A DNA stretch of 64,000 bases. Source: Diphasiastrum complanatum. Lineage: Eukaryota; Streptophyta; Lycopodiopsida; Lycopodiales; Lycopodiaceae. Shown piece after piece: positions 10,098-21,420 of the stretch; within the stretch, counting starts at the first letter, position 1, and each line of letters opens with the position of its first letter. The notes below the pieces were generated by a model. That model saw only the letters and a program-made list of their open reading frames with translations. It did not search any database and was not told where the DNA came from. The DNA is taken from positions 18,905,501 to 18,969,500 of the forward strand of contig CM055110.1 in NCBI GenBank assembly GCA_029204225.1, given 5' to 3'. The position numbers and the translations under genes are program-made.

Positions 10098-11577
10098 ACA
10101 CCTTCTTATGTGCCTTGGATAAGGCACAAGCTTCACAAACCTTGTCTTCCTTCCCAATAGACCTTGGTAGGCCTAAAGCATACTCCTCCTTGATCATAGC
10201 CTCCATGGAACCCGAGTTGACATGTCCAAGTCTTTTGTGCCATAAAGTAAAGGTAGATATCTTGCTCTTCTCGGCCAACATGACAACATTAGTATCCACA
10301 AATGCATCCAACTTATAAAGTTTGCCAAGTCTAGTGCCCTTAGCCACTATCTTACCCTTCTTCTTGATGAAACATTCATTTGAAGCAAAGTCAACATTGA
10401 AACCATTGTCTACCGTTTGGCCAACACTTAGTAGATTCTTTGTTATTGTAGGAATGTACAAAAAACCTTCTATGTTGATCTTTTTGGAAGATCCTAAGCA
10501 AAGGGGAATGCTACCAACTCATTCAATCTTACAAGCTTCATCATTTGCTGTATAGATAGACTTTATAGGTCCATCATAAGATAAGAGAGAAGAGAAAAAC
10601 TCCCTTTTACTAGTCATGTGTGAACTAACACCCAAGTCAATCCACCAAGGATCTTCTCCTTTGAAGCTTGTTGAAGAAAATATGGACATCATGAGAGAGT
10701 CCTCATGTGAACTCTCCTCCTCCTCCTCTTTGCTCATGTTGGCTTGGCTTTGATCTTGCTTCCTCTTGAAGCATTCCGAGGCATAATGCCCCATCTTGCT
10801 ACAATAGTAGCACTTCACCTTTGATTTGTCCTTCTTGACTTTGGTGGTTGATGGAGATGCCTTTGAGGGTCCTTGTTGATCCTCAAGCTTTGAAGACTTC
10901 TTGAATGTTGATCCTTTGCCTTTGGACTTGCCTTTGCCTTTGGTGAAGAGAGCTTGGTCATCTTCACCTTGGATGGAAAGCCTATCCATCCTCTCTTGCA
11001 TTTGGCTCCTTCTTGATTCCTCGGCCATGAGTGTGCCTTGGAGTTCTTCAAGTATGGGTAGCTTACCCATAATTGCATATCCCTGAACCAAATTGTCGAA
11101 TTCAAAGCTTAGTCCATTCAATATGAGTTGAACAAGCTCTTCATCCTTGATAGGATCACCTATGAAGGCTAGCTCTTTGTTCAATTCCTTTACTCTTAGG
11201 ACAAAAGTATGTGCACTCTCTCCTTTCTTTTGATAGCTTCTATAGATTTGATTCTTCAAAGCTAACATTCTAGTTTGGTTCTTGGATTCATAGACCTTTT
11301 GCAAAGTCTCCCAAGCATCTTGAGCCGAAGTGCAATCTCTTACCTCTCTTAAGAGTTCATTTGCAACATTCATTTTTATGCAATGTACTGCAACATTGCA
11401 CCTCTTGATGTATTTGGCTTTTTCTTGAGGATGAATAGGTTCAACCTCCTTACCATTTACAATTTCCATCAGATCTTGCATGATCACGATGGATTCCATT
11501 CTAACTTTCCATATGGAATAGTTAGTTTTGTTGAGCCTTTCATTAGTATCCAAAAGATATGCATTTATAGATGCCAT
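10098..11577 (-). pseudogene. Copia A gag, protease and GAG-pre-integrase region, with one stop
   Basis: Read from 11577 leftwards. Gag comes first (LNKTNYSIWKVRMESIV, AQDAWETLQKVYESK, LILNGLSFEFDNLV), then a lysine-rich run, the zinc knuckle CYYCSKMGHYASEC, a protease start (WWIDLGVSSHMT) and a GAG-pre-integrase block (LWHKRLGHVNSGSM, CEACALSKAHKK). The protease triad DSG is DLG, and an in-frame TGA sits near 10517-10519. Both changes fit C-to-T decay at CpG sites (TCG to TTG, CGA to TGA). Otherwise the frame is open for over 480 codons, so the copy is fairly young. Integrase core, RT and RNase H are missing to the left, where LINE and GyA-1 sequence abuts. Confidence 0.9.
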
Positions 11578-12347
11578 CTAGTCTCCTAATCAAGGACTTG
11601 ACACAAATGAAGGTTACTTCTATTGATTTGATTGAAGATCTACCTTATCCCACTTCTTAGGGACCTGAAAAGATCAGTAATAGACTTCCTATAAAGATCT
11701 AAGAATGATTTCTAACAAAATCAAATCATAGAATACTATAAACAATGCACTTGCTTGATTGAAGTAGACAATACTAGTAGAGTTGCCCCTCTTTCTATGA
11801 AGAACATTAAAGATTCCAAATGATCTGATCAAGAGTGAATTTTAGCAACCTAATATACTTCCAAAATCACTTGTAAAAGATCTAAGTGGAACTTAATGAG
11901 GATGCAACACAATCTACTATCCAATCACAAGCAAAAAATTGATCTAATTTGGTGCATAAGTCAAGCAATGGTTGGACTGAACCTAAATCACTTTAGGAGG
12001 TCTCCTCTACACCTTAGAACAGCCTTGAAGAGTCCCCAAAACTCTGATCTTCCCTCTCCTTGAATGCTAGAAAGCCTCCTCTATGAAATCACCTCCAAAA
12101 CTCGCTTAGAAATGGAGCAAGCAAAACTTGCTATCTTGGTAATGTGAATTGAATTCAACTTTGCCTCTGGTTCTAGACACCTAAACACCTGCAAATGAAG
12201 TCACACGACACCAATCTCCAATGTATTTGACTCACTTTGAGTTCTAGAATCAATGCTAGATGCTAAGATCCAATCTACACAAGATTTAGATCAAAAATTG
12301 TGATCAAATTGAATGAAGACCAAGGATTTAGCTCATTTCAGCCTTTA
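11578..12347 (-). other. Copia A 5' leader
   Basis: Noncoding stretch between primer site and gag start of copia A. It has no long frame and no recognisable motif beyond short direct similarities. Confidence 0.6.
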
Positions 12348-12360
12348 GGCTCTGATACCA
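12348..12360 (-). promoter_or_regulatory. Copia A primer binding site, tRNA-iMet type
   Basis: GGCTCTGATACCA on the plus strand is the complement of TGGTATCAGAGCC, the standard plant copia primer site. It touches the LTR, which begins TGTAAAAATTACAG at 12361. Confidence 0.9.
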
Positions 12361-12961
12361 TGTAAAAATTACAGCAAATACGGATCCTAAAACACTTGAA
12401 ATGATGAGGGAAACAATAGATTATGATCTCATAAGATTAGCACAAGTTGAACCATCAAAATCCATCAAAAATCTATGCTTGAACCTCACTAAATGGCCCA
12501 AATCCTTGAAGAAGGCTTCACACGTGTGAAAGTACGGCCTCCCACAGTCTGAGTACTGTACACCAGACTTACATTCAATCCTATAATCATTAGTAATCAC
12601 AAGAACTCAAACAATTATGAACATAGAGAGCAATTGCACCATTATGAGAGAAAAATCATGAAATTGCTTGATTAATTTTGGTGAGATATCATCACCTATA
12701 TATACATGATCCATCACGGTTTTGGGCAGGTATGAGTAGCCCTAAACCTATCCCTAATGCTAATTTTGGTGGATCTTTCATCCCTACCAAGTTAGGGTTG
12801 GAATCTTGGAGATCCCTCAACAATGCAAAAATTACCAAATATAGCTCCTATCTTTTTTTCGTTTCGCTTCGCGATTACTTCGCTTCAACAATATTAGAGC
12901 TCGTTCAAGTTTCGCTTTGCTTCGATTCGTTTGATTTCGTCTCGTTACAGAGCATGATTGA
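12361..12961 (-). repeat. Copia A LTR, outer boundary not resolved
   Basis: It starts TGTAAAAATTACAG next to the primer site. It contains the palindrome TTCACACGTGTGAA (12517-12530) and, on the minus strand, a TATA box (GTATATATAGGTG, about 12690-12705). The right end is unclear: from about 12856 the sequence is rich in TTCGCTTCG-like repeats, which may belong to the next element. No second LTR was found. Confidence 0.6.
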
Positions 12962-14998
12962 TTGCCCAATTCATCCATCATGGCTCGTAAGTGGAGCAGT
13001 TACTTCAACCTGCATGGAGTTCTAGATGAGAAGAAAATTGAAAGTGTCGTGCTGTTCTTATGCGGCAAAGCGTCATCTTGGTGGCGAGATTTACCGGTGA
13101 AGCCAACTACCTGGGATGCGTTTGCGGAAGTCTTTAAAAAAGCTTTTGTGATAGCTGATGACATTGACTACTACCTGAAGTTCGTGAACTACAAAATGAG
13201 TACAAAGAGCTTGGACTCTTTTTCATGGACCTATGGAATAGGGTTCCGTCATTCGATGCAAATTTGGCATTATGGCAATTTGTCCTAGGTTTGCCAGCCG
13301 AGTATCAAAACGAATGCAAGCGAAATGTGCTTCAAAGCCTCGAGGATGCGTTTCGTATTTCGAAAGCATATGATTCCATAGTGGTGGCATCCAAGAAGCA
13401 GTTTGCACAAATTCCAACCGCTTTGAAAACCAAGAAGGGGAAGAAGCGCGGTCCAGATCAAGGAAAATATTTTGACGAATTGGGTCAAGTGGCATCGGTA
13501 TCTAGGAAACCGAAGAGAAAGAGATTCAGGAAATCTATGTCCTGGGAAAAGGCTAAAAAGAGAAATTATGTTTCATCTGTAAAAAGCTTGGGCATATGAT
13601 GAAGTTTTGTTTAGAAAGGAAGAAAATGTCGGCTCATATGATTGAAATCCCAGGGGGTAATGGTAAGACTTTGAAAATTAACCTGACAGATTGTGAGTGT
13701 GAATGTTCTTTCAGTACTGCTTCTCTCTTGCCTAATGAACTTTTCCGTTTAACTGGCACAATTAAAGATCAAGAAGTGAGTATTCTATTGGACAGTGGTT
13801 CAACTCATAATTTTATTAATTCTCGTCTTGTGCAGAAAATCAGCTTGGAAACTGAAGCCAGCAATCATAGATATAAAGTTTATCTAGCTGCAGGAGCAGA
13901 GTTGGAGACTTGGAGCGTAAAAGTTCTGAATCTCCCAATTTTGATGCAAGGACACATAGAATTAGTTAATTTTCATGTTTTAGACCTAGCCCGTACTGAT
14001 TTAATTTTGGGATACGAATGGTTATTTAGTAAATCGCCTTCTCTGATAATTGATTTTGAGAAGCATGTTCTCACTTTCAAGGAGGGTGATAAGGTAGTTA
14101 CATTATTTGGCAGTAATTTTGTACGTCCGTTGGATAAAATTTCTATAGTTAATGAAATGGAAGCATTGGACTATTCACAATATGAAGTTTTTTCTATATT
14201 TGCTATTCCAGTTGTGGATGTTCTTGAAATGTATCTAAATGGTTGTGAATTCTCAACAATTCTTAACTCAGTAAATTTAGATCATGAACAAGCAATGAAA
14301 GAACAGATCATAAATGAATTTAGGGATGTTTTGCCATCTGAATTACCTCATGGCACCATCTAGGTCAGTAGACCACAGGATTGAGTTTCTAGAAAGTCAA
14401 CCTGTCTCTAGACAATCTTATAGGTTTTCTCAGAAAGAGGAGACAAATATCTCAAACCAAACACAAAATTATCTCAACTTAGTAAATCACCATGGGGCGC
14501 TCTTGTTCTTCTTAAAGCGAAGAAAGATGGAGGTTTCCGGATGTGTGTGGATTACAAGATCTTAAATAAGGTGACTATCAAGAATAAATATACGTTACCC
14601 CTATTACAAATGGATAGGCCACTGGCGTTTGAAAGCAAAAGATTCACTGGTCCTCAGTTGCGTTATACTACGCAGGAAAAGGAATTGTTTGTAGTAATCC
14701 ATGCACTTAAAACCTGGAGACACTACTTGTATGGTAGTAAGTTTATACTGTATACAGATCGCCAGCCTCCAATCAACATGATCTTCGGGGGAGGAATGCT
14801 CAATGGGCTGAATTGATGCAAGAATTTGTTCATGAAATCCGTTACAGAGGCAGCTCTAATCAAGTTGCGGATGCTCTTAGTCGGATCGATGAACTGAACG
14901 AGTTGTCATTCACCCAAATTTCCACGGATCTATATCTTTCGCTGAGAGGAAAATGTGAATCAGACTCCCATTTTGGTCATATTTGGAACATTGTTTAG
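12962..14998 (+). pseudogene. GyB-1, Ty3/gypsy gag-protease-RNase H remnant with RT core deleted
   Basis: A second gypsy family, unlike GyA. Gag text starts near 12980 (KWSSYFNLHGVLDE, GKASSWWRDLP), shifts frame near 13222, and has a zinc knuckle CFICKKLGHMMKFC at 13569-13610. The aspartic protease follows (LLDSGSTHNFINSRL, DSG at 13791-13799). A scrap of RT ([19 protein letters not shown], 14544-14600) passes directly at about 14607 into RNase H ([44 protein letters not shown]). The RT catalytic part is therefore deleted. Integrase and LTRs are not seen. It lies just upstream of the trigger-factor exons. Chromovirus-like, lineage unresolved. Confidence 0.85.
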
Positions 14999-15174
14999 AT
15001 CGGAAGAAATGTCTATCGTTTTATTGGTATTTATTTACAGTATCTGCTCATTTATGCAAAGAACTCTTTTAGTTTCATTTAGAGTTCATTGAGTTTTCTA
15101 TGCTCCTTAGTAGATTATCACACTTGACATGTACTATTTGGTCTTATATGCTTTATAGCGGTGAAGGACAATAA

Positions 15175-15253
<79 letters not shown>

Positions 15254-15514
15254 AGGATACATACCATTATATGCTACTACACTAATTCCATGGTTCTTCT
15301 TCTAGTACTAGATTTATATGTACTTCGATTAGATTGTTATTCAGAGACGTATTTTATGCTCTCATGTGTTTATATTACACACTTGAGACGTACTTTTTAA
15401 TATTATGTAACTTTGGTACTCAAGGACATCAAGAAGCTTTCTTTCTTTCTTTCTTTTTCTCTCCAGGCTGAATTCATTCACATGTTACTCGTTTTGTAAA
15501 ATTTGGATACGTAG
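14999..15514. other. Interval between GyB-1 and the first visible trigger-factor exon
   Basis: AT-rich with a long CT microsatellite and no convincing gene. The codons for KDNKD just before the CT run (about 15161-15178) loosely resemble residues expected shortly upstream of the first visible exon. A clear donor site is lacking, so no exon is called. Confidence 0.4.
15179..15249. repeat. (CT)n microsatellite, about 71 bp
   Basis: Pure CT repeat directly read. It lies in the presumed upstream intron of the trigger-factor-like gene. Confidence 0.98.
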
Positions 15515-17255
15515 GTCAACGTGGAAATCAATGCAAAGGAGACTCAAAGAGCATATGATATGGTACTTTCATACCTTGCCAGGAGTGCACCTCCAGTTCC
15601 TGGCTTCCGCAAAGCAAAGGGAGGTAAAATGTCTATGTTCATGCCTATCATTTTACCATGGAGAAGATGAAACGTGTTTCTTTGAGGTGCTTACATCTGG
15701 TAACACTTCTTACATGCATGACTGGCGGGGAATCTTTATCGCCAATACAAATCCAGGAAAAACGACACTTGTACGTATTTCATCTGACTTGAAACTAGAG
15801 CTCACCTCTAAATTATGCAGTTTTTTTGGGTAATTTTGAAATCCCCGACCTGGGAGTTTCAGTTCTTGCCTTTCTTGTGATTATAACCTGGCTTTGCAAA
15901 CATTCCTTGGAAGTCACTGTGCTGCTATGTGTTGCATTGATTGAATGTCTATGGGTCAATTGTGCAATACAAAATCTTCTTTACAATCAGCTCTGCATTC
16001 AATCAAAGCTTCACGAGAAAAGCATGCTCCTGTTGGTCTGACAATGAAGATTTAAAAATTTGCCATTGACATGCAAAAGTGTATCATTTTTACACACAGA
16101 AATTTCAATCTTAAAGGAAGACATTGGTTTCAAATGGAGGCTTACAATTACTTATTTGTAGAATGTGAATATATTATGCAGATTGAGGTTCTGACCTTCG
16201 ACAATTGGTTATTGAGAAGGGATCTGTGAATCTATTAAGAACTAGGCGTACAGCTTAATATAACCATAACAATAATGTTGGGCATTATGTACCATAGTGG
16301 AATTTAACTCCTGCACACAATATGACAGTTCAGCTTTGTGGTCGATACTGTCGAAAATTGTGTATGTTTAAATTCTGATTAGTGGTGATAGCTGATAAAC
16401 CTTTGGAATTCTCCAAGCATATATCAGGTCGCCTAGTAGATGTGTGACACCATTCATTTCCCAAATCGCAATGGCTCCATTGTGCCTAAGAATGTTAGGT
16501 AGTCACCTTTCTATGTCATCTATTATGCTTGTTAAAGCTGCATACTTATAGACCTTTATTGTAGCCATGTGTTGAGCATTCAGTAAGTGACAATTGTAGA
16601 TAAAAAAGGAAGAGCTGTTTAGAAAACTCATCCTTCAACTTCAACAGTTCAAAGAACTGCACTAAAGATAAAATTGTAATTTTCTTGCACAGCTCGGCAG
16701 GATGTCTGGAAGAGGGCTTCCAGGCATTAAATAGGGTATTAACAACCTGTTCACATATACGGTCTCTGCAGGTTCCGAAAGGTGCCTTATTACAGATGCT
16801 TGGCGTAACTAGAGTTAGAAACTTTGTTATTGAAGAAATCATCAGCTCAACGCTCAGAGAATATGTGGATAGGGTAATTTTCTTATGTTCCCTATGTCTA
16901 GGCAATGTGATAATTTACATGATTTCAACACTTCTAAGAGATGATTCCTTTATTCTCGACTTGTATTTCTATTCCAGTTTAATAAATTTTGTTAAGATTT
17001 TGGGTTTTATGACTTCCTGCTGAGTAACTGGTAAATTTTATGTGCATTATATATGCTGCTTTGTAATATCAGTTGAAATTTGAAAACATAAAGTCTTGTG
17101 GGAATGTCTGTTCCCAATTCAAACAGGAGAACATAAATGCAAAAAAGGAGTTTACAACAGTTCAAACAGGAGATGAGCTTCATTCACTTTTTAAACCTGG
17201 AGCAGAATTTAAGTTTGATGCAGTTATTGAGCTTGAGGATCCTGTCTCCGTTTAA
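15515..17255 (+). CDS. Trigger-factor-like chaperone, ribosome-binding domain (four visible exons, 5' exons not found)
   Basis: Exons: 15515-15623, 15757-15770 (14 nt), 16772-16873 and 17073-17255 (stop TAA). All three introns have GT..AG ends and the spliced frame stays open for 135 codons. Readable blocks are ETQRAYDMVLSYLARSAPPV, then PGFRKAKGG, KTTL, VPKGALLQMLGVTRVRNFVI, EEIISSTLREYVDR and TTVQTGDELHSLFKPGAEF. This matches the trigger factor N-terminal domain, whose GFRK loop docks on the ribosome exit tunnel in bacteria. Plants have small plastid-targeted proteins of this type lacking the PPIase domain, which fits the early stop. The transit peptide and first strand must be on upstream exons, possibly displaced by GyB-1 or copia A. 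The microexon supplies the GKTTL bridge between exons. Whether the gene is expressed is unknown; a recent truncation is possible. Confidence 0.85.
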
Positions 17256-18706
17256 GGTGCTAAACTCTGCCATGCATGATCTAAACTCTGCCATGCATGA
17301 TCGCATCCAAGTTCACCTGCTTGTTTGATATAGTTGTTTATTTTATTGTATGAAGCTTTTACAAAAGTTGGATTGAGGACCTATTATGAAAATTTTGGTT
17401 ATCTAAGATGCTTAGTCTTGCCAAAGATTTGGGTTCTTTTTTGTTTTATCATATCTATTTTTCTCATCATCAAAATACTACCTGAGCTTCCATGCTTAGT
17501 ATAGTGAATATGATCCTTAGTTTTAATTTCTATTTCTCTGATCTATTTGGATCAGAAATATTGAGGAAAAGTTTCCTGCATTGCTCAAATGAATATGTAT
17601 AGTTCCATCTTGAAACCTCAAAATGAAATCTAAGTCCTGTCAATGTGTCACAGATGCCTAACTAGACTTTAACAAGTTTTGTGAGCACTTGCAAATTCTC
17701 TTTTTTTATATTTATTCCGACTGGATCATTGTCTTCCTCTCATTAAGTCATTGAAAATCATGTAAAACTCTTTCCATTCAATTTCGTGTAGGGTGGTGAA
17801 ATTCTACTTTTCCAAGTTCTAAATACTACACTGTTTTGTGTACATTGCAGGAGATCTTCACGTCATTTTTCTTCGAGCGAGTTGGGTAATTTTAGTGCAC
17901 TTTATATGTCATCATTTGGATCAATGGACTTTGCATTCCTGAGTCCTTGCATTTTCAAGTTTCTGAGATTTTATATTTATCATCTGTTTTATGTAGTTTT
18001 TGGGGAGAATATTACATCATTGGTCTTCCTACTGCCAAATCTCTTTACAATTTGTTTATTCTATTTCTAGAAGTTGAGTTTATGAAGATCCAATCTTCAG
18101 AGCATTTCCTACACTGAACCCATATTTTCATGTGTAGGCTGGTAGTAAATGCAGATGAGAGACAAATATGAGGTAAGTTAGTGCCTAGGTTAGATTAGCT
18201 AGTACGTTGTTGCTTTTATAGTTTTAGATTGACATATAGTTCGAGCATGTGTATTAACAACTACGAAAACATCACATTCAGGTGTAGGACATGTATGCAC
18301 ACGTTTAGTTTAATTCTAATCCCTTCAGTATCAGCTACTGTTCAAGGATAGACAGTTGCATGACACATGCATTTAGTTCCATCTTCAATTTTGTCAATTA
18401 TAGTCACCATTGGGTTAGTATAGAGTTCATACAAAGTTATTAGGTGTACGTGTACTATTAAGTGGTTTCGCTGTCATATTTGGGATCATCTATGTTTGGC
18501 AACACATCTATTGTGGCAACACATCTATTCCTTTATGGTGCCGCTCGTCAATCCACATTGCTATGATTGATGATTCCAATTGGTTGTCAGTGATCTTTCG
18601 CGTGTAGCTGGCGAACCTATTTAAGTACCTCACCGCTTTACAACAACCTTGTTAAACAAATGAGGGGTGTGGTCAACACTAATTTTGACCTCGGATCAAT
18701 AGCCTT
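17256..18706. other. 3' flank of the trigger-factor-like gene
   Basis: No coding region recognised. An exact 21-bp tandem duplication (CTAAACTCTGCCATGCATGAT) lies at 17260-17301, just after the stop codon. Two short stretches bounded by AG and GT (17851-17885 and about 18139-18172) could be untranslated exons, but nothing confirms it. A 16-bp direct repeat TGGCAACACATCTATT occurs at 18497 and 18514. Confidence 0.5.
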
Positions 18707-18708
18707 CA

Positions 18709-19152
18709 GGAGGACTTGGTCTTAAACACTTGCCTGACTACTCAAATATATAATCTTTGGCTCTCCTTCTTGAGGGTATGTCCAAGTTGTTATGAAAGAG
18801 TAGAAACTTTGCCAAGAAAACTTCCCTGTTGTGGAGAGCCCACTCTAAACGTAAAAGACATTACACCATATGTTCACAATGCTTTAAAAGTTTGGAAACC
18901 TATATTGTCCCATCAATTACCCACTACTCCAGATTGCCACATTCCACATCTTTGGGTAAGTTCTCCCTTGATATGTTTAAAAGATACAGTTCTAAGAACC
19001 TTTTTCACTTGGTCTATACTTTAGAAAATATGTCTTCTCAAGATCTTGGTATATCGAGTTCTCACTTTTATCAACTAAAATCTCTCTTAAGCGACCATAT
19101 AAATTCCAAAGCTAATGTTACTACTGTGATAAGTGCAATTTTTAGACCTTAA
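18709..19152 (+). pseudogene. Probable LINE reverse transcriptase C-terminal fragment
   Basis: One frame begins GGLGLKHLPDYSNI, which matches the GGLGlpdl..Y block near the end of LINE RT proteins. After two in-frame stops it continues to SLGKFSLDMFKRYSSKNLFH and DLGISSSHFYQLKSLLSD, which fits the family's C-terminal text (gl..i.dl...f..LQ). A dead, divergent copy. The match rests on short motifs. Confidence 0.5.
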
Positions 19153-19570
19153 GTAGCTAGGTCAAGTTTATTGGTTGATATTTTTGATGAAAGGCTATAG
19201 CCAAAATTCAAAAACTTGAACATAATTCGCATGCCTCATATTTCTTCAAATGTTTCTAATTATGTTAAATATGGAGTGATCACTTATCAATTCTACAAGG
19301 TTTCTCATCTTTGTACTAATAGAGATGCTTTTGTAGATGAATCAAGCAATCTAATCATTTTGTTACTCCATAAGTGTTTCTTATTTAAGAAAATCATGAA
19401 AATAGTTCAAACTACTTTAGGCTTTTGGTTTTATCTTCAATATTTCAGCTTTTGGTATGTTTAGAATGATTAACAATAGAATTTGAAAAACTAGGAAACT
19501 AATTTATAAGGAGCCCGCTTTGTTTCTAGTATTTTGTATTTTGTCTGTCTCAATAACTTTTGTCTACATA
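19153..19570. other. Unassigned AT-rich stretch
   Basis: An open stretch of 82 codons at 19216-19464 has no recognisable motif; it may be chance or further LINE or copia debris. Confidence 0.4.
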
Positions 19571-20290
19571 TTATGCTCGTTTTTGTTTTTTTGAATTGCC
19601 ATGCAAGCCTTTCATAGCTAGTATACATTTTAGATTTGTAGCCACACTTGCATTATTGTTTTTTTGCATTTTATTTGTAAAAATTAACACTTTTTCACAT
19701 TTTGGTTCTTGGATCAAATTTCCAAAATCAATGGAATTAAATTCACGACCCCTGTCAGTTTTAAAAACTTTGATCATTTTGCCAAGTTTATTCTCTATTA
19801 GATTCTTGGACTCAATGAAGTAGTCCACTGTTTGTGATTTGTGCTTCATAGAAGAAATCCAACACTTTCTAGAGTAATCATTAATGAAAGAAACAAAGTT
19901 TATTGATCCTCCAATTGACCATGCTTAATTCCCACAAATCACTATAGATGAGCTCGAAAGTGTTTTTTGTTTGATATGCTCCCCATGTAGGATGTGACCT
20001 AGGAGTGCTTGCCCATGATGCAAGCTTCACAAAAGCTTGAATCACTATCAATGATAGAAAAGTCCAATTTAAGCAAACAGAGAGAGAATTACACCACGAA
20101 GAAGGTTCATGAATCTGCAAAGGTGGACGTCCCTAATCCTCTCGTTAATTTGTGTCATCAAACAAATGAGAAGAATGAGAGAATCCTTGAGGCATAACAA
20201 AAGTAATTCCTCTGCCAATAAGATGCAAGGGAGAGCGGTGAAGCCCATCACATGTGATGCAAGTACTCGGAGGTAGCTAGTCAATGAGCA
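19571..20290 (-). pseudogene. Copia integrase core fragment, frameshifted
   Basis: On the minus strand one frame reads FELIYSDLWEL and another SFINDYSRKCW, SMKHKSQTVDYFIESKNLIE and FKTDRGREFNS. These are the copia integrase blocks with the first (SDLW) and second (KTDRG) catalytic Asp. A frameshift lies near 19905. Text further upstream (ACIMGKHS) resembles the end of the zinc-binding region. No RT or LTR goes with it. Confidence 0.75.
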
Positions 20291-21420
20291 AAGTAGGCCA
20301 AATAACTATTAGTAGAGGGAGGCTTTCAAAGACAAGCTTATTCAATCGAGTATTACCAACCTTGATTGGGAGAAACAAAACTTTATGAACTATTTTGTAG
20401 ATTTCTAACAATGATAATGCTAAATTCTCATTATAAGAAAATATTCTAACTATCTTTTTGTTTTTGTTTTTGCAAAACCATATTTATGATAGATGTGCTT
20501 AAAAAAACAAATGTATATTATTTTATACATGAAATTCTCACATCATATGAAACAAGTTCAAGGTGGAGGTCATCTATCTGGTCAATGACGATAGGGAGAA
20601 ATCTAAAGTACTATTTTATCCAAGGGTACCATTGGGCACATTTTTATCCAACAATTAGTTTTGTAAGCATCAAAGGTTAGGCACCTGAATAATGTTAGTA
20701 ATTTTTTAATTGGACAAATGGGCAATTCCAACTGTCATCTATTAGAAGCAGGGCAATGATTTCACCTTCTTGAACATACCCCTAGTAAGTATTTGATGGA
20801 CCAATGAGAATTAGAAATACCTATGCATTCTAACTCGAAACTTGAATCCAATTTTAAAATCAACTCTCTCTAAGAAAGGGCATCTATTGAAAATATACAA
20901 AGAGTTTATAATTGGTGTCTTTGCATATACATGGATTGGGTGACGGTCATTTCTTTCATCTTGAAAAAGTATTTGCTTAATATCACATTTTACAAATATC
21001 CTTAAATCCATAGTCCAGTCAATGCTATTAAAGGCTACTGATATGGCAAAACCTTCTCATCTTTTGACTTTATCCTCAATTCACTAATAATAGATGACAA
21101 TATATTATATTGTATAGTTGAAGATGAATTTTTTCGATCATCTATGGTGCAGGGAGAAAGAGCAAAAGCAACAAAAAACATTCATTGCAAAATCCATATT
21201 TCATGTTTTATTTCTTATATAACAAAGATCTACTTAAATTGAAGGCAATAGTTCAAAGGTAGTCAGACTTGTTAAGGTTGAAATCACACGGCGGTAATAT
21301 TATTGTAGTAGAGTTCACCTGAAACTCACAAGGACATTGAAATTATGAGAACTAGCATACTTATCAAGATACAATTTGAGGAATGTGAAGATTATGCAAA
21401 TAATAGCTTGATAATTTCAC
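20291..21420. other. Unassigned AT-rich stretch
   Basis: Only short random frames and no conserved motif or clear repeat structure. It may be old TE debris. Confidence 0.35.

Noticed and set aside
15161-15260. Open frame of Leu-Ser repeats
   Set aside because: It is only the translation of the CT microsatellite.
17851-18172. Additional coding exons of the trigger-factor-like gene
   Set aside because: The upstream exon already ends with a stop codon and the candidate pieces add no family sequence; at best they are untranslated exons.
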